Shown here: positions 17,138 to 24,974 of the stretch, piece by piece
How positions within the stretch are numbered: position 1 is the stretch's first letter
Layout of the letters: each line of letters starts with the position of its first letter
Origin: Clostridium felsineum DSM 794
GTDB lineage: Bacteria; Bacillota; Clostridia; Clostridiales; Clostridiaceae
DNA: 64,000 nt
NCBI RefSeq assembly: GCF_002006355.2
Contig: NZ_CP096980.1
Coordinates: 4,340,001 to 4,404,000, forward strand
Reading direction: 5' to 3'
Position numbers and translations under genes: made by a program
The notes under the pieces: model-generated
Told to the model about the DNA's origin: nothing
The model's input: the letters and a program-made list of their open reading frames with translations, nothing else
Databases searched by the model: none

Positions 17138-18517
17138 TTAAATTCCTTCCTTTTGTAATTCTAAAGCATTTCTTTTTTGTAATTCTGCTGAAATTTTAGA
17201 ATATGTGTCTTTATCTAGATTATAGAATCTCATACAGAAAATAGCTACTGCATATAGACAAATAGGTATTATAGCAGTTGTAATTAAAATACCGTGAAGA
17301 GCTGATGGAGTCTGTGATTTATGTGCAACATATCCACTAGCAGCTAGAACAATGCCTGGAATCATACCTCCTAGTGCATTACCACATTTAAAGAAGAAAC
17401 CTATAACTGCATAAATCATACCTCCTAAACGCTTATTTGTTTTCCATTCACCATACTCAACAGTTTCAGGAATAAGTGCCCACATATACGCACTAATCAT
17501 TCCATTTCCAACAGATGCTATTCCTCTTGAAATAAATATAGGGACAATCCAAGTTTTTGGTAAAATAAAAAGTCCTACCATCCCCACAATATCTGTAATT
17601 ATTGAAATTGTCATAAGCTGTTTCTTACTCAATTTTCTACTTAACCAAGGTATAAAAGGAATTATAATCAGTGCAGGAAAGGTACCTATTGCTGAATACC
17701 ATTTAACTAAATTAGCTTTTCCAACATAATAAGTTACATAATAAACTCCAGTTGCACTAACAATAGATTTTACTCCATAAATAACAAGAAAAAATATAGC
17801 TAAAACCACTAAAGGTCTGTTTACTCTAAATTGTTCAAAAATATCACTAAATTTTATCTTTTGATGTGAAGAAGGAACTTTAACTCTTTCTTTTGTTGAC
17901 TTAAAACATATAAGTAATAAAATTCCTCCAGTACTTCCAATAATAAGCATAGTTAATTGCCAACTTTTTGAGAGGCTCATTGATTTCGAAAAGGTATCTG
18001 CAAGTAATGGTACACAAAAGGCAACAATAACTTGACCAATATTAGCTAAAAATGTTCTAAAGGTTGTTATACTTACGGATTCATGTTGATCCTGTGTCAT
18101 TGCAGAAGTTAAAGCACCATAAGGAACATTTACCAAAGTATAACAAACTGATAAAGCAATATAAGTAGCATATGCATAAAGTAATTTTGCACCACCATGA
18201 AGTGAAGGAGTAGTAAAACATAATATTGCTAAAATTGCAAAGGGAATTGCTCCATAAAGTAGAAATGGTCTGAACTTACCATACTTTGTATTAGTTTTAT
18301 CAATAATAATTCCTACAATAGGATCTGAAACAGCATCAATAATACGAACTATAAAAAACATAAATGCAGCTGCACTTGAAGCTATTCCAAAAACATCTGT
18401 ATAAAAAAACAATAAATAACTTGAAATACTAGCATAAACAAGATTACAAGCAAAATCTCCAAAACCATATCCTATCTTTTCTCTTACAGAAATACTATTA
18501 GCTGCGTTCTTTTTCAT
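17138..18517 (-). CDS. GPH-family sugar:cation symporter (XynP/MelB-like)
   Basis: A 459-residue protein with 12 hydrophobic segments. Family signatures are the N-terminal REKIGYGFGDFACNLVY, the IIDAVSDPIVGIIID loop after TM2, and RPFLLYGAIPFAI. GPH members carry glycosides, pentosides and hexuronides with Na+ or H+. Its place between xylulokinase and a cytoplasmic GH43 suggests uptake of xylo- or arabino-oligosaccharides released from pectin. A perfect cre-like site lies 26 nt upstream. Confidence 0.9.
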   Translation of the reverse strand: MKKNAANSISVREKIGYGFGDFACNLVYASISSYLLFFYTDVFGIASSAAAFMFFIVRIIDAVSDPIVGIIIDKTNTKYGKFRPFLLYGAIPFAILAILCFTTPSLHGGAKLLYAYATYIALSVCYTLVNVPYGALTSAMTQDQHESVSITTFRTFLANIGQVIVAFCVPLLADTFSKSMSLSKSWQLTMLIIGSTGGILLLICFKSTKERVKVPSSHQKIKFSDIFEQFRVNRPLVVLAIFFLVIYGVKSIVSATGVYYVTYYVGKANLVKWYSAIGTFPALIIIPFIPWLSRKLSKKQLMTISIITDIVGMVGLFILPKTWIVPIFISRGIASVGNGMISAYMWALIPETVEYGEWKTNKRLGGMIYAVIGFFFKCGNALGGMIPGIVLAASGYVAHKSQTPSALHGILITTAIIPICLYAVAIFCMRFYNLDKDTYSKISAELQKRNALELQKEGI

Positions 18518-18542
18518 AAAATCACCCCACTATTTACTTTGA

Positions 18543-18556
18543 TGTTAACGTTAACA
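18543..18556. promoter_or_regulatory. Perfect cre-like palindrome (CcpA or LacI-type)
   Basis: TGTTAACGTTAACA is a perfect 14-bp palindrome that fits every position of the Bacillus cre consensus TGWNANCGNTNWCA. It sits between xylB and the symporter gene. CcpA-mediated glucose repression is the likeliest use. A LacI-family pentose regulator could also bind such a site. Confidence 0.7.
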
Positions 18557-18573
18557 CTCACCTTTAAAAAAAA

Positions 18574-20070
18574 TTATAAATTATCTATTTCTTTAAATTT
18601 ATCTTTTAAACAAGCATAAAGGGATGAATACACTTTATAATGTTTATTGTATTTGATTACATTTTGCTCTATAGGCTCTGTTTGATCTGTAGTTCTTATA
18701 AGTGTTTTGCAGGCTTCATCTACGGATTTAAAAAGTCCAACTCCAACAGCTGCTAGTATGCCTGCTCCGTATGCTGGTCCTTCCTTTGAATTTATAATAC
18801 TTACTCTAAGATTAAATACGTCAGCAATTATTTGTCTCCAAAGTGCACTTTTTGAACCTCCACCACTAATCCTTATTTCCTTCATATCAACCTTTAAACT
18901 TTTTAAAATTTCTAAAGAGTCTCTAAGTGCAAATGCTACCCCCTCTAAAATGGCACGGGTCATGTCTCCCTTTTTATGTGTCATATTAAGCCCAATAAAA
19001 CTTCCTTTTGCATATGGATCATTATATGGTGTCCTTTCTCCCATAAGGTAAGGAAGAAAAAATACTCCTCTGCTACCTGCAGGTGATTTTTCTGCCTCCA
19101 AAAGGAGTTTTTCAAAACTATCTTGTGTTCCATCTTCATTTATATTATCTACCCACCACTTTAAACTTGATGCTGCTGCTAATATAACTCCCATTTGATG
19201 CCATTTACCATTAGCATGACAAAACGAATGAAGTCTGTTATCTTTATCTACATAAAACTTCTCACTAGATGCAAATACAACTCCAGAAGTTCCAAGTGCT
19301 ACCGATAAAACACCAGAATTAACTGTTCCAGTTCCTACAGCACCTGCTGCTTGATCTCCTGCTCCAGCTATAACTTTGGTTTTTATTGATAATCCAGTTT
19401 CCCTTGATGCTTCTTCTGAAACATTTCCTATTACCTCATAAGATTCATATACCTTAGGCAATACCTCTTCTTTAATATTAAGCAGCTTCATTATATCCTC
19501 TGACCATTTTCTATTTTCTACGTCAAACATTAATGTTCCTGATGCATCTGATACGTCTGAAGCAAATTTTCCTGTAAGCTTATAGCTTATATAATCCTTT
19601 GGAAGCATTATATGTGCTATTTTTTTATAAATCTCTGGTTTATTTTCTTTAACCCATAAAACCTTAGGCAGTGTAAAGCCTGTTAAAGCCATATTACCTG
19701 TGTATTTAGATAATTTATCCTGTCCAAATTCTTTATTTAAATAATCACATTGTTTGCCTGTTCTCTGGTCACACCAAAGTATTGCTGGAATTAAAACCTT
19801 TCCATTTTCATCTAAAGCAACTAAACCATGCATTTGTCCACTAAAACTTATCCCTGCAATATCTAGTAGATTTATACCTTTCTCATTTATAAGCTTATTA
19901 ATTCCAATTTTCGTACCCTTCCACCAATCATCAGGGTTTTGTTCTGCAAAGCCAGGCTTTGGATAACTTATGCCATACTCCTCAGATACACTTGTTGTAA
20001 TCTCTCCTTCTTCATTCATAACAACAAGCTTTACAGAAGAAGTTCCCAAATCAATTCCTAAGAAATTCAT
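18574..20070 (-). CDS. xylB: Xylulokinase
   Basis: A 498-residue FGGY-family kinase that phosphorylates D-xylulose with ATP, feeding the pentose phosphate pathway. Visible: the N-terminal phosphate loop GIDLGTSSVK, SGQMHGLV (~75), the DQAAGAVGTG segment with the catalytic Asp (~235), and the C-terminal ATP motif GGGSKSALWRQIIAD (~400). The start is the ATG at 20070, 7 nt after AAAGGAG. First gene of the operon; a second, imperfect cre lies just upstream. An alternative FGGY substrate cannot be excluded, but the context is pentose. Confidence 0.92.
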   Translation of the reverse strand: MNFLGIDLGTSSVKLVVMNEEGEITTSVSEEYGISYPKPGFAEQNPDDWWKGTKIGINKLINEKGINLLDIAGISFSGQMHGLVALDENGKVLIPAILWCDQRTGKQCDYLNKEFGQDKLSKYTGNMALTGFTLPKVLWVKENKPEIYKKIAHIMLPKDYISYKLTGKFASDVSDASGTLMFDVENRKWSEDIMKLLNIKEEVLPKVYESYEVIGNVSEEASRETGLSIKTKVIAGAGDQAAGAVGTGTVNSGVLSVALGTSGVVFASSEKFYVDKDNRLHSFCHANGKWHQMGVILAAASSLKWWVDNINEDGTQDSFEKLLLEAEKSPAGSRGVFFLPYLMGERTPYNDPYAKGSFIGLNMTHKKGDMTRAILEGVAFALRDSLEILKSLKVDMKEIRISGGGSKSALWRQIIADVFNLRVSIINSKEGPAYGAGILAAVGVGLFKSVDEACKTLIRTTDQTEPIEQNVIKYNKHYKVYSSLYACLKDKFKEIDNL

Positions 20071-20087
20071 AATTAATTCTCCTTTCA

Positions 20088-20101
20088 ATAAACCGTTTAC
20101 A
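20088..20101. promoter_or_regulatory. Imperfect cre site before xylB
   Basis: On the minus strand the sequence TGTAAACGGTTTAT matches the cre consensus except for the final CA. It lies only ~18 nt upstream of the xylB start, where a bound repressor would block transcription of the operon. Confidence 0.5.
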
Positions 20102-20221
20102 TATATATAATAACTTAATACAATTAAAATACCTTTAGTAAATAACTTTGTTCTTAGTTATATTTTATATTTTTTTATTTATTTTCCTCCTAGTATTTTA
20201 AATATATCACGTTACTTACAC

Positions 20222-20255
20222 TTTTTCAAGTAGCTTTATAAAGATACTTGAAAAA
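20222..20255. promoter_or_regulatory. Inverted repeat between divergent promoters
   Basis: Perfect 11-bp arms TTTTTCAAGTA (20222-20232) and TACTTGAAAAA (20245-20255) flank 12 nt. It is shaped like a bidirectional terminator but lies between divergent genes, where no transcript should need to end. It may be an operator or may insulate the two promoters. Confidence 0.5.
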
Positions 20256-20398
20256 TAAAAAGTACCACTTATATGCAAAATGAAAACATTTACTTAGAAG
20301 TGTGTAGTTTGTTTATTGTTTAAAGCTACTCCACCTTATGCTAAAATTATTAAAGATAATTAATTATATATATTTTAAATTTAATGGAAGGTGTTTTT

Positions 20399-22282
20399 AT
20401 GTCTCTAAAAATTGCTCTTATAAGTACAAACGAAAATTTATTAAAATTATTTCCTAAGCTAGCCAAAGAAAAAGGTTTTATACCAATTACAAAAACAGCC
20501 TCTCTTACCCATGCCAGTAAAATAGCTTTCAAATTGCAGGATAAAGTTGATGCCATCATAAGTAGAGGTGCAACTAGCGATTACATAAAAGAAACTGTAA
20601 ATATACCTTCTGTATCAATTAAGGTTACTCGCTTTGATACCTTACGTGCCATTTTTACCGCAAAAAAACTTGGTAATAAAATAGCACTAATAACTTATAA
20701 GCGGAGTATTTTAAACAAAGCTGAAATTGAAAATATGTTAGATGTACAGATTGAAGAATTTATGTTTTCTTCTGAACAAGAAATCAGTTCATTAATTTCA
20801 AAAGTTAAAAATAAAAATATAAAAATTGTTGTTAGTGGCAAAAGTGTTACTGATGAAGCAATATCCAGAGGACTTTATGGTGAAACTATAAATTCTGGAG
20901 AAGAAGCTTTAAGACAAGCTATTGAAGAAGCTTTAAATTTAATAGAGGTTCGAAACATAGAGCTTAGACGTGCTGCTCGTTTTAAAGCAATACTTGATGC
21001 TATAGGTGAAGGAATTATAGTAACTGATCAATTTAAAAAAATAACTACTTATAATAATTCAATAAATAAAATTTTCATTAAAGCAAAGGGGAAACTGCTT
21101 GGAAAGCCAATTGAATCTGTTATACCAAATTATAAAATAGATAATATATTAAAAACTGGAGAACCCGAAACAAAAATAATAAAAAATTTACATGGACTTA
21201 TTATTGCTGCCAATCAATTTCCTGTTAAAGTAGAAGATAAGCTTATAGGTGTTGTGAATACCTTTGAGGATGTAACTAAAATACAGACTTTGGAAAAAAT
21301 TATAAGAAAAAAAATACATGAAAAAGGCTTTGTAGCTAAATACAATTTTAGTGATATTTTAACTGAAAATAAGAACATGCTGGAACTAAAAAAGCTTGCA
21401 GTCTTATATTCAAAAACAGACTCCTCAGTACTTATACAGGGAGAATCCGGTACTGGAAAAGAACTATTTGCACAAAGTATACATAACAGTAGCCCTAGAA
21501 AAAATGGTCCTTTTGTTGCAATTAACTGTGCTGCTCTTCCTGAACATCTTCTTGAAAGTGAACTATTTGGTTACGAAGGTGGCTCCTTTACTGGTGCGAA
21601 AAAAGAAGGGAAACCAGGACTTTTTGAATTGGCTCACACCGGAACCATCTTCCTTGACGAAATAGGTGAGCTTTCAAAACCACTTCAAGCTCAGCTTTTA
21701 AGAGTTCTTGAAGAAAAAGAAATTATGCACATAGGTGGAGATAAAATCATTCCTGTAGATATAAGAATAATAAGCTCTACAAACAGAAATTTACTTAATT
21801 CCATAGAAAATGGTACCTTTAGAGAGGATCTATATTACAGACTTAATGTATTTAACCTGACTCTTCCACCTTTAAGGTCACGAGGACATGATGTGGAAAT
21901 ACTAGCAGCACATTTTTTGGAGAACACCCCTAAGTTCTCCTTAAATCGTACTACTATATTAAAAAGAATATCTCCTACTTTAATGTCCTATAATTGGCCT
22001 GGAAACACGCGTGAACTTAGTAATGTAATGGAAAGAATAGCTCTCTTTATTGACAATGATCAAGAAATAAACTGGTCTCAGGTTTTAAATAGTGTAATAC
22101 ATGGAAATCAAAACAACAATACGTTAACTTTAAAGGTTCCTTGTAATCTAACACTAAAAGAAATAACAGCTTTCACTGAAAAAAACATTATAAATAATTT
22201 ACTAGAAAAATATAATAACGATCACAATAAAGTAGCTGAAATATTAAATATAGCTAGGACCACTCTATGGAGAAAAAAATAA
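20399..22282 (+). CDS. Sigma-54-dependent activator with PrpR-type N-terminal domain
   Basis: About 627 residues. An N-terminal PrpR_N-like sensory domain (~1-190) is followed by a PAS domain (~195-300), an AAA+ sigma-54 interaction domain (~325-560) and a C-terminal Fis-type HTH (AEILNIARTTLW). Walker A is GESGTGKE, the sigma-54 loop reads GSFTGA, and Walker B ends TIFLDEIGE. The start is ATG 20399, after GGAAGGTG. The downstream MFS gene has a -24/-12 promoter with two upstream dyads, so this protein is its probable activator. The PrpR_N domain usually senses a small organic acid or its CoA derivative. Confidence 0.92.
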   Translation: MSLKIALISTNENLLKLFPKLAKEKGFIPITKTASLTHASKIAFKLQDKVDAIISRGATSDYIKETVNIPSVSIKVTRFDTLRAIFTAKKLGNKIALITYKRSILNKAEIENMLDVQIEEFMFSSEQEISSLISKVKNKNIKIVVSGKSVTDEAISRGLYGETINSGEEALRQAIEEALNLIEVRNIELRRAARFKAILDAIGEGIIVTDQFKKITTYNNSINKIFIKAKGKLLGKPIESVIPNYKIDNILKTGEPETKIIKNLHGLIIAANQFPVKVEDKLIGVVNTFEDVTKIQTLEKIIRKKIHEKGFVAKYNFSDILTENKNMLELKKLAVLYSKTDSSVLIQGESGTGKELFAQSIHNSSPRKNGPFVAINCAALPEHLLESELFGYEGGSFTGAKKEGKPGLFELAHTGTIFLDEIGELSKPLQAQLLRVLEEKEIMHIGGDKIIPVDIRIISSTNRNLLNSIENGTFREDLYYRLNVFNLTLPPLRSRGHDVEILAAHFLENTPKFSLNRTTILKRISPTLMSYNWPGNTRELSNVMERIALFIDNDQEINWSQVLNSVIHGNQNNNTLTLKVPCNLTLKEITAFTEKNIINNLLEKYNNDHNKVAEILNIARTTLWRKK

Positions 22283-22319
22283 TTTTCATTTTTGAAAAGG
22301 TATGTTTTATTTTTGAAAC
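22283..22319 (+). promoter_or_regulatory. Paired upstream activating sites
   Basis: Two dyads: TTTTCA-TTTT-TGAAAA (22283-22298, perfect) and GTTTTA-TTTT-TGAAAC (22304-22319, one mismatch). Their centres are 21 bp apart, two helical turns, and they lie ~42-78 bp upstream of the -24 element. This is what an enhancer-binding activator needs to bind as oligomers on one DNA face. Confidence 0.7.
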
Positions 22320-22358
22320 AGGCCTTTTATTTTTTATATAAAAATCACCATTTTAAAG

Positions 22359-22376
22359 TTGGCATGATTCTTGCTT
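22359..22376 (+). promoter_or_regulatory. Sigma-54 (-24/-12) promoter
   Basis: TTGGCATGATTCTTGCTT has the invariant GG (22361-22362) and GC (22373-22374) separated by 10 nt, and matches the TGGCAYR-N4-TTGCW consensus at nearly every position. It lies 39 nt before the MFS start. Confidence 0.9.
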
Positions 22377-22414
22377 AAAATAATAGTAACATATCTTAAC
22401 AGGGAGGCTTTAAA

Positions 22415-23638
22415 ATGCTTTTAGTAAACAAACAGACATTTTCTTCACTAACACATAGAGATTTTAAATGTTTTATAGTCGGACAATCTATATCTTTAAT
22501 GGGAACTTGGCTTCAAAGAACAGCTCAAGTTTGGCTTTTATATACCCTAACAAAATCCCCTTTGCTTTTAGGCGCACTTAGTATATTCCAATTCGGTCCT
22601 ACCCTACTTTTTTCAGTTTTTTGCGGGGCCATTGTAGATAGATTTCCAAAAAAGAAATTACTTTACTTAACGCAAAGTGTTGGAATGCTGCAAGCCTTAG
22701 TATTATTTCTACTAGTGTATACAAATCACATAACTGCACTTTTAATATTTTTTCTTGCAACAATTGAAGGTTTCACAACAACGCTTGATATGCCTACAAG
22801 ACAATCCTATTTCATTGAATTAGTTGGAAAAAAAGATCTTCCAAACGCTGTATCCTTAAATTCTTCTATTTTTAATATAGCTAAAATTATAGGTCCCTCA
22901 ATTGCAGGTATAATCATGACAACCTTTAGTATGAGCTTTTGCTTTTTTATTAATTTTTTAAGTTATGCTGCTGTTCTAACAGGCTTATTTCTTATAAAGC
23001 AAAAAAGTCTAGCAGCAAATACCTCTAACGGCAATCTTTTAAAGGAAATAAAAGAAGGACTTAAATATGTTTATTCTAACAAAATACTTCTAAAAGCATT
23101 TATTTTTATGGCTATAGTATGTACTTTTGCTATGAATGTTGATGTAATTGTTCCTGTATTCTCAAAAACAGTTTTAAACAAAGGTTCACATGGTTACACT
23201 TTTCTTTTATCTGCTATGGGAATTGGTTCTCTATTTGGCACGATGAAAATGGCTAGCTTAAGAAGAAACAATTTGAATTTTAAACTCCTAAAAATTGTTG
23301 GTCTTTCAAGTGGACTTCTTCAAGTAATAGCTGCTTTTTCAGGAAATTTATATTTTACCGCAATTTTAGTACTAGGTTCTGGCTTTTCAAATCTTTGTTT
23401 TTTGAATGGAAGTAATTCTATACTACAATTAAATACTTCAGATAAATATCGCGGACGTGTAATGAGCATATATACCTTATTCAACGCGGGCACAACCCCT
23501 ATAGGAAATTTAGTAGTAGGCTCTTTTATGAATAATTTTGGTGGGAGATATGGTTTTCTTTCTGCTGGACTTATAACTGCTATTCTAGCCGCTGTTTTTT
23601 CTATGATTTATAGAAATAATTCTGCAAACACAATTTAG
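22415..23638 (+). CDS. MFS exporter (EntS/MFS_3 type)
   Basis: A 407-residue, 12-segment transporter. The N-terminus (THRDFKCFIVGQSISLMGTW) and the motif after TM2 (GAIVDRFPKKKLL) are typical of the enterobactin-exporter-like and macrolide-exporter branch. GPSIAGIIMT is the antiporter motif C. A GGGAGG ribosome site precedes the ATG. Its only visible promoter is of sigma-54 type, which is uncommon for this family. The substrate should relate to whatever the upstream PrpR-like activator senses, perhaps an organic acid; this is inference. Confidence 0.88.
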   Translation: MLLVNKQTFSSLTHRDFKCFIVGQSISLMGTWLQRTAQVWLLYTLTKSPLLLGALSIFQFGPTLLFSVFCGAIVDRFPKKKLLYLTQSVGMLQALVLFLLVYTNHITALLIFFLATIEGFTTTLDMPTRQSYFIELVGKKDLPNAVSLNSSIFNIAKIIGPSIAGIIMTTFSMSFCFFINFLSYAAVLTGLFLIKQKSLAANTSNGNLLKEIKEGLKYVYSNKILLKAFIFMAIVCTFAMNVDVIVPVFSKTVLNKGSHGYTFLLSAMGIGSLFGTMKMASLRRNNLNFKLLKIVGLSSGLLQVIAAFSGNLYFTAILVLGSGFSNLCFLNGSNSILQLNTSDKYRGRVMSIYTLFNAGTTPIGNLVVGSFMNNFGGRYGFLSAGLITAILAAVFSMIYRNNSANTI

Positions 23639-23653
23639 ATTTCACCCCCATCC

Positions 23654-23692
23654 AAAAATAAACCACTTTTTCTATAATTGTGGTTTATTTTT
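23654..23692. terminator. Bidirectional terminator
   Basis: Thirteen-bp perfect arms (23654-23666, 23680-23692) lie between the convergent MFS and epimerase genes; A-tract and T-tract are part of the stem. Confidence 0.88.
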
Positions 23693-23695
23693 ATC

Positions 23696-24244
23696 TTATA
23701 AGTTACAATTACTATTAGCTAAAGTAGGTGCATTTTTATCGTTTTCTGAAAGTATAGGATTTAAAATATTGAATTTGATATTAAGCTCAGTATCCTTATA
23801 TGTAATAGCTTTTGATAAATCAGAATCAAAATATTTATCAATTTTCATAACAAGGTGTGTATCATCCTCAAGCGCTAAAAAAGCATGTCCAAAACCTGCT
23901 GGTATATATATTTGTTTTTTATTTTCAGGATTTAATTCCGCGCAAACCCATTTTTTATATGTAATTGAATCACTTCTTAAATCCACAGCAAAATCAATAC
24001 CTTTTCCTTTTGTACAATATAATAATTTTGATTGAGCTTTTGGATTATTTTGAAAATGAATTCCATATAATGTGCTTTTCTTCATGATGTGATAAGAAAT
24101 TTCTTCAACAAACTCTGTAAAAATTCCAATGCTTTGTAATTCTTTTTTAGAAAAATTCCTAAAAGAAACCGCTCTATTATCTTTTTTCGACTCATATTCT
24201 AATATCAAAACTTCATTTAAATCTAAATGCTCTATCTTTATCAT
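23696..24244 (-). CDS. RmlC-like dTDP-sugar 3,5-epimerase family protein
   Basis: A 182-residue cupin related to dTDP-4-dehydrorhamnose 3,5-epimerase. Family features: LYGIHFQNNPKAQSKLLYCTKGKGIDFAVDLR (the catalytic His in GIHF, normally GLHY/GLHF), and IYIPAGFGHAFLAL. It is alone, without rmlA, B or D nearby, so its pathway is unknown. It could act on another nucleotide sugar for surface polysaccharide. The start is the ATG at 24244, after GAGG; an earlier ATG has no ribosome site. Confidence 0.82.
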   Translation of the reverse strand: MIKIEHLDLNEVLILEYESKKDNRAVSFRNFSKKELQSIGIFTEFVEEISYHIMKKSTLYGIHFQNNPKAQSKLLYCTKGKGIDFAVDLRSDSITYKKWVCAELNPENKKQIYIPAGFGHAFLALEDDTHLVMKIDKYFDSDLSKAITYKDTELNIKFNILNPILSENDKNAPTLANSNCNL

Positions 24245-24325
24245 TTTACGATCCTCATTTCTCATATTACATTTATTTACAACTATATCACAATTTAAAA
24301 TACATGTACATCCTTTAAATTTCCA

Positions 24326-24354
24326 TTGACAATAAGTGAATGTTCATTTATTAT
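24326..24354 (+). promoter_or_regulatory. TetR promoter with operator in the spacer
   Basis: TTGACA (24326-24331), exactly 17 nt, TATTAT (24349-24354). The spacer contains the palindrome TGAATGTTCA (24337-24346). A repressor there would occlude the polymerase, so the TetR gene is probably autoregulated together with lon. Confidence 0.72.
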
Positions 24355-24377
24355 ATATTTTACTAGGAGGTGATGAT

Positions 24378-24941
24378 GTGAGAAAAAAAGATGACAAAAA
24401 GCAGGAAAATATTAAAAATGCAGTAGTAAAACTTATACTAGATGAAGGTTTTCACGGCACCTCCATATCTAAAATAGCAAAAGCAGCCGAGGTTTCCCCT
24501 GCTACCGTGTATATATATTATGAAAATAAGGATGTAATGCTTCGTGAAATTTATTTCGAATACTCCAAAGAAATTTTAAATCATCTACTTAGGGGGATTT
24601 CCAAAAACATAACAGGAAAAGAACTTATAGAAAGTTTAATAAGAAATTATTATCTTTATATAAAGCAAAATAAAGAAATATTTTTATTTGTAGAACAGTT
24701 CTCTAGCTGTCCCTCACTATCTAATACTTGTGAAAAACTAAAGGAATTAGATTATATATATACTCTATTAGATAAAATGAAGAATTCTAGCATCCTTAAA
24801 AATTATCATAACGATACAATTCTAAGTGTTATTTTTTCACCTGTTAAAGATATAGCTACGAATCACTGTTTAAGCCCAAATGAAAGACAAGCTTTACTTA
24901 TGGAAATAATACAAATTCTTCAGGATGCTTTAGTTATATAA
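24378..24941 (+). CDS. TetR/AcrR-family regulator upstream of lon
   Basis: About 187 residues. The N-terminal HTH (~25-50) reads GTSISKIAKAAEVSPATVYIYYENKD, the classic TetR pattern. The C-terminal ligand domain is poorly conserved. The start is GTG at 24378: AGGAGG ends 7 nt before it, and the overlapping ATGs hit a stop or are out of frame. Lon starts 33 nt downstream with no clear terminator between, so the pair is probably co-transcribed from the promoter at 24326. Confidence 0.88.
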   Translation: MRKKDDKKQENIKNAVVKLILDEGFHGTSISKIAKAAEVSPATVYIYYENKDVMLREIYFEYSKEILNHLLRGISKNITGKELIESLIRNYYLYIKQNKEIFLFVEQFSSCPSLSNTCEKLKELDYIYTLLDKMKNSSILKNYHNDTILSVIFSPVKDIATNHCLSPNERQALLMEIIQILQDALVI

Positions 24942-24974
24942 TGCTCTTAATATATTTTTGAAAGGATAATTAAT

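Larger units (their letters stand above)
20071..20398. other. Divergent intergenic region between xylB and the sigma-54 activator
   Basis: This 328-bp region holds the promoters of both genes. I see a cre-like site (20088-20101), an 11-bp inverted repeat (20222-20255) and an AGGAGG on the minus strand near 20190 not followed by a start codon. No open frame with a ribosome site was found. Confidence 0.6.

Noticed and set aside
20180..20200. AGGAGG on the minus strand in the xylB leader
   Set aside because: No start codon follows within 15 nt and the frames stop at once; treated as chance.
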